Shown here piece after piece: positions 55,221 through 64,000 of a DNA stretch of 64,000 nucleotides. The position numbers and the translations under genes were made by a program. The notes under the pieces were generated by a model, which saw only the letters and a program-made list of their open reading frames with translations, ran no database searches and had not been told where the DNA came from. This DNA comes from Megaleporinus macrocephalus. Taxonomy: Eukaryota > Chordata > Actinopteri > Characiformes > Anostomidae. Each line of letters begins with the position of its first letter. The stretch's first letter is position 1. Location of the stretch: positions 23,549,667 through 23,613,666 of the forward strand of contig CM038710.1 in the NCBI GenBank assembly GCA_021613375.1, given 5' to 3'.

Positions 55221-57584
55221 AGAAGGAGTTTAATAATAACAACATGGTATGTGGTCAGAAGAAGTCTTGGAGAGTGTAAAATAATGAGACAAATAGATTT
55301 ATTTATTTATTTTTTTGGCCATGACATTTACAATACTTTATTTCTCACCACGGCTACTGTTAGAGCTAGAGCTTTGGGTCTCAACCCCTAAATATTTAGA
55401 TGTCAGCCCTAAACAAGCCGTCCAGAGCAAAGTTATTACTACAACATGGTTCCTGAACCACTGCTCTAACTTTAAAAAAATTGATTACAAGCACCCCAAG
55501 TGCCCATCACTGCACCTTCACCATCAGTGCTAACTTCTGCTGCCATTCTAATAGAAATGCATTGTTAGGTTAGCACTAATGTAACTGTGGTTTATATACT
55601 GACTTTTCCAGGTTAACACCAGAAGATTACACTCACATTCTAATCTCATACAATCTGACATTCAGTTTGCAATGTGCTTTACTTGGTATGTTGCAGAGTT
55701 TCAGTAAATCTTTCAACTTGAGTCTACAGTGTCCTTCAATTTATCTACTGCTGACAAACACAAGTTCATATAAAGGGTTATAGTACATATAATTATACAT
55801 CAACATAGCAATTTATGACACATCATGAACACGGCTATACAGTGCATTATACATATACATAAAGCATTTTTTTTATATTTATAGCCATGCTTACACTGCC
55901 TTATGAATGCATTACAACATGCTACGATTGTGTTCATAGGTTTCTGTACACATGGTACTCAAAGAAAGTCTTACCATACTGTCAACAAGTATCAACAGAT
56001 GCAGAGATGTTTACAGTATCAGAAGGTTGAATTCATTTTGGGTGTTTGGTTAGGTGACAATTTCACAAGATAACACTAAGTTTTCAATGAATTTGACCCT
56101 ATTATTCAAAGACAAGCTGGTTTTTACCACTTGCTGGTAATGTTAAGGAGGACGATAGTGATAAAAAGCAACCACAAACCAGCTTCTTGTGTTTTATGTT
56201 AATTCTTTCAATTTATAAGCACTTATGTGTGAATTATTATTCTAGACAAAAATAGTCAAACACTCCATTTCACTGTCATGTAAAAACTTAATTTTCATAT
56301 TTTCAGTTCATTTCCAGGGATACAGTTTATGATCAGATTTATTTCCGATCACTGTCACTATACACAGTCAGTACTGTCGCTAGCTTATGAGTGAGAAGAA
56401 CTAGAAGAACTAAAAACTGACCATTGGGGGAAAACTAGTACTACATGGCATGTGGTTTCTACATGCAAGGTTGGTGTTTCCAATAAATTGGCCAGATAGT
56501 ACAATGTCTCAATATATGAAGATGTGTAGAACCTTCAAGACCGGAGAATGAAAAAAAAACCCTAGGGGGATGAAGGTGTTCTCAGAGCTCATCTCAACCC
56601 TGCTGTACAAAGGGCAGTGGAATAACTTTGAGAGAGGAGACCCGTGGGTCCTCTACAGATCCAGGTGTAGCCACAAATCCAAAGGAGATTGGAGCAGATT
56701 GAGACACTAAACCCAGATCAAAGTCTTCCCCCAAGCCGCCCTCCTGCCCTGAGCACCATTCCGATCCCTCTGAAGGTCCCACCATTCCAGTCACCAGAGC
56801 CCGCCTCAACCCTCACAAACCATTACTGGAACCACCGTCCTTACACAGCTAAAGTCATTGCAGAGACAAGAGCCAAGATGTGAGGAGAGAAACAAAGTCG
56901 GGGAGTGGCTCAAACCAGAGCGAGGGGCTGATCTGGAGCCGTTATTTGGAGCCTTTGTACTTCAAACAGTGAGGGGCTTTCGTTCTGCAGAACAGTGATT
57001 CCAGACGTTTGAAGTATTAAGTGACCTTAGAGGTGGAGGAACTCTGTACAAAAGAGGGCCTAGCAGTGGAAATGAGAGAAGTTGAATGAACAGACAGAAA
57101 AAAAGAGAGAGAAAAAGAAAGATTGAGGGGGGAGGATGAGTTAGATGAGATGAGTGATGAACAAGTGATGTGACTAATCTGAAGAGGGGAGGTGAAAGAA
57201 ATGAAAAAGTGGCAGGAGGCAGGAAACTTTTTTTTTTCCAAGCGATGGGTGACAAGACCACCACAGGGAGAGATCCACATCTAGCCTGTGAGTGAAATAA
57301 GGGCATGTATGAGTAGCCCCCTCAAGCCCTTTTTGGCCACGCAACGCAATCTTTCAAGATGACATGCCAAAAATGCCCGACCGTAGCACTTACAGAGCTA
57401 TCTCTCCACGTATCACACCACCAGCCTCATCCATTCTGAGCATGCTGCTGGTGCCAGTCAAGGTTTGAGGAAGGGAAAGAGGGAGACAGAGAGAGAGAGA
57501 GAGGGAAAGAGAGAGGGGGAGAGGGGTCTGGTCCGTGATGGATGGATCTCGCCCGGCACGGCTCTCCTCTCTCCTCTCACAGAG

Positions 57585-57700
57585 CTGGTGACTTTCCAGC
57601 CAGGCAATTATCATTGCAGAAGGCGTAATAGCCTAATTAATTACCAGTGTCAACGCTGCCTTTGTTTCACTGTAACGGGACATCATGCCAACAGAGCATC
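57585..57700. promoter_or_regulatory. candidate conserved non-coding element
   Basis: Complex block with aggcaattatcattgcagaa, gcctaattaattaccagtg and ctgcctttgtttcactg (SOX-like CTTTGTT). Three TAAT cores within 50 bp, no frame. Appearance only. Confidence 0.33.
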
Positions 57701-58717
57701 CGCTCAAAGGGAAAAAAAACTCTGATGAACGAGCGGCTTCCAGACCGCAGATGACAGAGGGGAGAGGACGACACACATACACTCCCACACACACGGACCT
57801 CCTTCCGCCGAGCTAAAAAAGTGGTCTAAATCTGCAACCTATCAAGAAAAAATGTACAGAAATTTTGTGATGTACAGAAAGCTGATAAAATACAGACACA
57901 GAGAAAAAAACTTTGATTGCACTGAACCGAGCTTTTAACTTAGACACTGTAAGAACAAGAGAAGTAAAAGAAAAAAAAACACTCATAACCTTCATGTAAG
58001 ATAATGTAAATTACTGCTTGGAGATATTATTCCAAACAATTTGAGGTCATTGCAGTTTCATCCACCATGAAATGTAAAGCTAATATTTTCAAAGTTTGTT
58101 ACACTTTGTTTTTTTACCTTTTTTGAGTTCCTTCTCTGTTTGGGAACTTTGGAATTGTGGAGCTGTTGTTTAGCTGTATAACTAACACCAGCCGGCTAAT
58201 TTGCTTAACGTCTTTTTTGCTTTTTTTGGTCATTATTCAGAAGCTTTCCAGTGCTACTATCTGTTATAGTTTATAAACACAATATGCAATGCTTATGCAT
58301 GTCTTATGAAGTCCTTATGTAGATAGTCTTTAAATAAAGTGCTATTCAATATTCTAAATCACATGGAAAAAAATCTAATTCTATTACACAGAAGATTAAG
58401 AAGGTCTGTGATTTATCCTGTGCTGTTCTGATGTCATATTTACTTCACAGTTTAAGGTGAGGTGAGCATCTACAGTGAACTTTCAAAATAAAGTGGTACC
58501 GTGTATAGAATATCATATTTGATGCAATATTCCTGGAGAAACGACGCAGACGTTTGAAGTGAATTCGGTGTCGATTTGGATAACAAGCTTATAAAACCTC
58601 TGTGATTCTTTCTGAAGTGGCTTCTGAACAAGGTACGGTGTCCAATTTAGACATACTTTTATATTATAACCCCCGACTCCCCCAGCAGAAAAGTGCTTGG
58701 ATGAGAAACACTTCCGC

Positions 58718-58750
58718 ACCCCCCACCCCCCCCCACCCCCCCAGCCCGCC
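58718..58750. repeat. C-rich tract (G-quadruplex on minus strand)
   Basis: Four or more runs of five to eight C separated by single A or AC; G4/i-motif potential on the coding strand side of the gene. Confidence 0.85.
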
Positions 58751-59804
58751 CGAGCCCGCCGCGTGTGAAATATTACGTGTCAGGTCTGTCACATTCTCTC
58801 CCCTTTTACATCTTAGCAAAAAATAGCAGTACACAGACAATCAGAGGGCAGAAAAATCAGTGGAATAAAGTGTGGCTGCGGCGGCGATGGTGGTGGTGGG
58901 GGAAAGGGGAATTGTGGTGTGACTGATGAAGGAGCTGAGGCAGAGATGGCACACACGCTTATTCTCATCTTTAGCTAAACACCAGGCCGCGTTTCGCGCA
59001 AACTTAATAAAGGCTCCTTGAGAGGAGGAATGGGAGCGTGTGGGCCTGCCTGCAGGCGTGTGTGTAAATGATGTGAGGAAAGTGTGTAAAGGGGGGGATT
59101 TGGGGTCTTGTGTCATTTCCTTAAATAAAATTACAATTGTCTCACAAAATCAACGCCCTCTCACTCGGTGACCGTTCACTTTCTAAATTTCTAAAATCAT
59201 GTTCAACATTAAATTACTCTCTGCATAAACTCACTGATTTCATGACACGACCACCCAATCTAGTGAAGCATGGTGTGTCACTCTGGTTTAAAAGCAGAGA
59301 AGTTCAAAATGCAGGCATATCACAAACCGCAAGTATAGTCTGCAACAGCTACGAAAACTGAAACAGTTAAAACTGGAAGCAGCTAGGATATATATATATA
59401 TTTTGTCGATGTCCAATGAAAAACGTGCATCTCCTTATTTTTTTTAATTTTGTAGTTATCTACATCATTTGGACACGTTAATGGTTGTACGCCAATTGCA
59501 TGACGAATGGACCAACAGAAGTGCTCCGAAAGAGCCTGGAAAAAATTCTGGTTCCATTTTTTACACTGTAAGTAAAGTATGTTTTGATCTCTCCTGTAAA
59601 GTTGCAGTTTTGGAGATACTTGTTTTTCATTGAACAGCGACAATATATCATGTAATAAAATTTTTTTTGTTGACAAAGAGTTTTTAATTTAGGCTGTTTG
59701 AGAACATGCCATGCCTAACATGTCTTCTGCATCAATTATTACATAAAGTGTTTTTGTGCAAAACCTATATATGTTCAAATAACTGTACCTATGAAACCTT
59801 CACA

Positions 59805-60413
59805 CAGACTAAACATTGAATAAAGTCTAGATACAGACTAAGCACTGTATAAAACCTAGATACAGACTAAACATTGAATAAAGCCTAGATACAGACTAAA
59901 CACTGTATAAAACCTAGATACAGACTAAACACCGAATAAAGCCTAGATACAGACTAAGCATTGTATAAAACCTAAATATAGACTAAACGCTGAATAAAGC
60001 CTAGATACAGACTAAACACTGTATAAAGCCCAGATACAGAGTAAACACTGAATAAAGCCTAGACACAGACTAAACACTGTATAAAGCCCAGATACAGAGT
60101 AAACACTGAATAAAGCCTAGATACAGACTAAGCACTGAATAAAACCTAGACACAGACTAAACACTGTATAAAGCCCAGATACAGAGTAAACACTGAATAA
60201 AGCCTAGACACAGACTAAACACTGTATAAAGCCCAGATACAGAGTAAACACTGAATAAAGCCTAGATACAGACTAAGCACTGAATAAAGCTTAGATACAG
60301 ACTAAACGCTGTAAAAAGTCAAGATACAAACTAAACGCTGTATAAAGTCTAGCTACAGACTAAACGCTGTATAAAGTCTAGATACAGACTAAACGCTGTA
60401 AAAGGTCTACATA
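59805..60413. repeat. 29-bp tandem repeat, 21 units without length change
   Basis: Unit of the type cagactaaacactgaataa plus agcctagata (29 bp). I count 21 units, 609 bp, with no insertion or deletion. Ten units carry gAATAAA and nine carry gTATAAA, alternating over units 1-11. Units 8-12 (60008-60152) and 13-17 (60153-60297) form a nearly identical 145-bp higher-order repeat. The last units degenerate (ctgtaaaa). Confidence 0.97.
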
Positions 60414-61199
60414 CAGAAAAGTCAAAGAAAAGTACGTGGAAAAACCAAGTGGAATTTAACATGTTTTTAAACCGTTTTTCTTAACCTCCTGTCATCATCA
60501 GATAAGTATCTAAATCTTTCATCTTTGAAAGGTAGGAGAAATTCAAGCTCCACTCTTGCTTCTGATCTTAAAACATCCACAGGCGTTTCTGTCCATCCTT
60601 CCAATGTGAGAACACATCTTAACACTATGGGTCTGGAAGGATGCGTAGTTGTGTGGAAGCCTTTTCTGAGAAATTCGCACTAGAAGACTGAAATGGGGGG
60701 CTTTGAGTATAGACTGAAGAGTCTGATTTCTTTTTTGATTACTTAGATCATGAAAAGCAGAAATACAACCAACTTCTTAGACTGATCATCAGCTGATGCA
60801 GTTATTTACCATGGTCACTACAGAGGTGCTGATTTCTTAGACAAACTGAAAGCAGCTCTCCTGAAAAGATTGGAAGCTGTGACAAAGGCAAAGCGTATAG
60901 ACACTAATCACGCAACAGTACAACATTATAGCTAGCAGTTGTGGCTTCTGTGTATTTATCTGTGAACACTTCTTTTTCCTCAACTCTGAAAATGGAATAA
61001 TGTGGCAGCTCTGACTGAAAATGTAATAAGCAAAGTGTGGTCTCCAACTTCTGCACTGTACTTTAAAAAAGTAAAAAAAAAGTATTTGCACGCACATGCT
61101 CACGCGTGTGTGCGGCCCTGTGTGCAGCTTCCTGTAAAGCTCTATGTTCAACAGCCTATCTGCATAAGAGTGTGTGTGTGTTTGCGCACACGTGCAGCG

Positions 61200-61450
61200 G
61201 TGTAATCCTTGCAGGGCTGCAGGCAGCGGGGGCTCATTGTAGAGAGCATTGACTCTAATAGGAGCCGGCGCTGCCATAGCGAGCCGCTCGCCGCCTCCCA
61301 CCGAGAGGGGAGTTTTTGCATAATTAATGACTGTTGATGTTTCCAGGTAGTCGCCCAGCGAAAAATTCACTCCAGACCGACTGCCACGATCCGATCGGCC
61401 GTCTCCGGGAGAGCGACACCGGAACAGACAGCTAACATTACCGCCATAAA
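61200..61450. promoter_or_regulatory. candidate element with POU-type site
   Basis: CpG-rich text (ggagccggcgctgccatagc; gatccgatcggccgtctccg) surrounding tttgcataattaatgactgt at 61315-61334, which contains GCAT-AAT-TAAT, the spaced half-sites preferred by class III POU factors. A minus-strand open frame of 327 codons crosses the region but resembles no protein and shows no CUX signature. Confidence 0.35.
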
Positions 61451-61849
61451 CAAGGCAATTTTGTACAGTGTCTTCCATCATTATCGTGAAGTGTTCAGGG
61501 GCGACAGTTTGAGTCACTTCGGAGATGAGAGAGGAGAAAAAAAAGCATGCAGGGAAGGTGGTGAGGGGGAGAGAGAGAGAGAGAGAAAAAAAACGCAGAC
61601 GCATAGAGCTTTTCTGTGTCTGCAAACCTACAGAGGGTTCTGCCTCCATGTTTAGTGAAGCTCCAGCGCACCCCAAGACGTCGACTGATGGCCCGCATCT
61701 CGTAGCGGGGAAAAAAAAAAAAAAAAATATATTTTTTGGGGGGAGGGGGGAGAAAGAAGTCATATAACCAACAAACAAGCATAACTGTGTATGCATGTCC
61801 ACCTGAGACCCCCTAAGCACAGATGCGTCTGAGCCGGCCGACAGGTCTC

Positions 61850-62170
61850 TATATCGGGGTGTGTTGGATTAAACATTTAAAGCACGCCACCCACCCGGGG
61901 CAGGCTATTTTTTACGACTCTATCCCCACTACTCATTATTAATTTGTAATAACCTTTAAGGCTTTTTGATGTCATACATATTTTACCGAGAGATATCGCT
62001 CCCTTTCACGGCTCTCATGTAGGTCTCAGAACTGTCAAAAGACAAATCACCGCTGCTGTCTGAAGGTGTGTCACGGCTAACTATAATTAGCACCAGGTAA
62101 GAACAAAGAGTAGCTCTAGTCTGGATCCTGGTATTAAAACAGAGAGCTGGCGGATGTGATTCAGCCGTGA
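61850..62170. promoter_or_regulatory. candidate conserved non-coding element
   Basis: Complex stretch with ggattaaacatttaaagc, cattattaatttgtaataac, gagatatcgctccctttcac and ggctaactataattagcacc. No coding frame. Candidate enhancer by appearance. Confidence 0.33.
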
Positions 62171-62735
62171 CAAAATATGCTTAAACTGAGACATAATGCC
62201 AACATAACCACAAATGTGCCGACTGGCAAATTCACACTTGGATTTTTAGTGCTCTATTACTCATACTGCCAAAGTTTTGCATGGCAAACGCTGCAGCTTG
62301 CACTCCTGTAACTCGGCCACGCATTCTGTCGAGTATTTTATCACCAGCACATACAGCTCAGGCACATTCTTCAGTGTACTGCTCATATACTTCAGTTCAG
62401 CTGTGCTCATTCCTATTTAGAATTTAAAACCCACCGAGGTCAACTACGGCATTTATAAATGACCTCTTTCCAACATAGAATTAAACAGATTTCTCCTTTA
62501 GGACTGCTATGCCACTGAGACCAAACTTTTTTTTATTATTTTCAGGTACACATCTGCAGATTCCAATCCCAACGCAGATACATCCATGTTTATGAACAAA
62601 CTGGAACTCTCATCTACCTGGAAGAAAATGATCATTTCACAAGTGCAGTAAAATGAATAAAGACATTTCTGCTGTCCTCCAACATTCTGCTCTCTCAAAG
62701 AGCAGTACATACGTTACTATATCAGTTTCACACAC

Positions 62736-63210
62736 AAGTAGTGCTGGACGATATGGCAAAAATTTATATTGCAATATATCTCTTAATTTCGGTCGATACA
62801 ATATAACTCCGATATCGATATAAATAATTTTAAGGCCTCAGAAAAACTGCCAGGAATCCCTATAATAGAAGTGTTGGTCAACAACCATGTAAACGGAGCT
62901 GACGCAGGGAATGTATGTGGGCAGTGACGATTATATTGCTTAAAACGGACACATTTCCGCACGTAGGGAGAGTATAAATGAGCCTTAAATCAGCCTTAAG
63001 TGTATTTAACTTCGCCTTGCTAACACAGCAACGTACTGATGTACCCTTGCAACGTACCAACGTACCATTAAGGGTGATTCCGCAAGCCAATAAAATCTGC
63101 CTACACCCTCCCCTAAATAATACATATCGAAAAAACACACAAAATTTTATCATCGTTACTGAAACATATCGCGGTAAATACTGATATCGAATTGTTGTCC
63201 AGGCCTACTT
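62736..63210. mobile_element. non-autonomous foldback transposon, about 475 bp
   Basis: Left end aagtagtgctggacgatatg and right end (reverse complement) aagtaggcctggac form terminal inverted repeats. Subterminal gatatcgatata-type words occur on both sides (62815; 63170-63190). The phrase gctggacgatatggcaaaaa is, from memory, common in fish repeats. No transposase frame. No clear target duplication. Confidence 0.6.
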
Positions 63211-63509
63211 ACCAGTCATACCAAAACTTCTGTCCAATTCTAGTCTTTGTTTACTAAGAAACTACTTGCCAGTAGCATTATAATTCTGATATGAGCAAAA
63301 CAAACATTTGTATAGGAGTGAAAACAGAACGTTCTTAACTTTAACAACAATTCTTCCAAAAAATAAAATTTATCATGATATGGGCTCATTATAGAATAAT
63401 GCCCAGTAACAGAGCATTCCTGTTAAACTATAAACAACAAAGATAACATAAATATCTTCCCATAGACTAAATTACCACATTCCCATTGAGACAAAGCACT
63501 CGCTAGGTT

Positions 63510-63900
63510 TAGTCGTCCCAACACCTTCTGTTTCCACGCAGACAGCAATGCCGCTTCATCCTGCTCAACAAGCCTTCTCCCTCATGGGAAGATGGCTGAA
63601 GCAGTCAGGGACACGTAGGACCAATGCCCATTACTACCGCACCATAAAACTTCTCCAGCCAGAAGAGATCCGTCAGGCTGGCACTAAACAAACACCGCAA
63701 ATTTATGTTCCGGCTCCTGGAGCGGCTTTGGCACAGAGGCTTGGGCACGGCTGGTGGGGACTGGGCCACCGTCCAGCGGGCACAGAGAGGGGGCAGAGTG
63801 GAGGAGAGCAAGCTCCAGTACTCCAATGCTGAGTTATGGGGCTCACTGTTGCTCCGGCCCCCCCTTTGGGTCTCATTCACCACAGTGCTGATTTACACAT
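63510..63900. other. GC-rich block of unknown nature near the window end
   Basis: About 390 bp of complex GC-rich sequence with overlapping open frames on both strands (63548-63832 plus, 63605-63883 minus). Neither product is familiar, and neither resembles the missing CUX2 5' exons. Text includes aggaccaatgcccattacta and tttatgttccggctcctgga. It may be a conserved element, an unknown exon or a non-coding transcript. Confidence 0.3.
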
Positions 63901-64000
63901 CATAGGGATTAAGGGATCCCAGGGCCATATTGCTGTGCGCCTAAGTGGCTTGGAATTATTGCTTTCATATGCACTCACCCTCGATCACCTTTAGATAATC

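Larger units (their letters stand above)
41835..64000 (-). other. cux2: intron upstream of W1 (at least 22 kb)
   Basis: The region before W1 should contain the intron between the preceding cux2 exon and W1. I looked for minus-strand exons coding ELNSVASELSARQ-like, REMVAPVLKSFQAE-like and MFQYWKRFDLRRLQ-like text and did not find them. Contents: CA/TA microsatellite 43964-43990; bounded element 44832-46274; GT plus poly-G 46423-46479; OTX-like palindrome 46753-46769; purine-rich satellite 47825-48605; CA/GA arrays 48717-48860; homeodomain cluster 48885-48985; CA array 49159-49215; GT array 52487-52531; foldback element 53281-53366; C-rich run 58718-58750; 29-bp array 59805-60413; foldback element 62736-63210. 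49.6-52.4 kb and 55.1-56.5 kb are AT-rich with scattered repeat fragments. Confidence 0.7.

Noticed and set aside
60837..61820. 327-codon minus-strand open frame
   Set aside because: No familiar domain, runs through a poly-A/poly-T tract and a GA repeat; no CUX N-terminal signature.
63548..63883. Overlapping frames on both strands as coding exons
   Set aside because: Neither product is recognisable and no splice sites lead to cux2 in the right phase; kept only as an unexplained block.

Overview
The window is vertebrate, most probably teleost, genomic DNA carrying the middle part of one large gene on the minus strand: a CUX2-type cut-homeobox transcription factor (cux2; whether the a or b teleost copy cannot be told). 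Fourteen coding exons can be placed between 41834 and 507. Every boundary has AG/GT splice sites and the phases agree throughout; together they encode 909 continuous residues. The 5' exons (initiator region and start of the coiled coil) were not found and are presumably beyond 64000. The 3' exons (rest of CUT2, CUT3 and the homeodomain) lie before position 1. The organism is inferred from intron layout and from interspersed repeats that I recognise from memory as typical of ostariophysan fishes, especially the palindromic repeat at 11420-12055. That makes a characin, catfish or electric-eel relative plausible but unproven.

Layout, left to right. 1-17.7 kb is the dense exon part: the CUT2-start exon (507-1330), a linker exon (4830-4931), the CUT1 exon (6174-6818) and ten short exons for the N-terminal coiled coil and linker (7738-17665). 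17.7-41.76 kb is one intron of about 24 kb. It holds a 223-bp tandem duplication, a decayed DNA transposon (21565-22330), GC-rich non-repetitive islands, a foldback element (35016-35247) and a decayed Ty3/gypsy-like element with RNase H remains (35318-38165). 41756-41834 is the 5'-most exon seen. 41.84-64 kb is a second giant intron: an element with inverted ends containing a nested repeat array (44832-46274), a 32-base G run, about 770 bp of purine-rich satellite, a homeodomain-site cluster (48885-48985), an indel-free 21 x 29 bp array (59805-60413) and a foldback element (62736-63210).

Only cux2 is supported as a protein-coding gene. The long introns contain many stretches that look like conserved non-coding enhancers of a developmental regulator (complex sequence, homeodomain, SOX or POU-like motifs, no coding frame). 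Conservation was not testable here, so these are candidates only. The most interesting items are a possible 12-nt in-frame microexon (8884-8895), the CAATTA/CCAAT cluster (possible autoregulatory element), the 29-bp array alternating AATAAA and TATAAA, and the mobile-element fossils.
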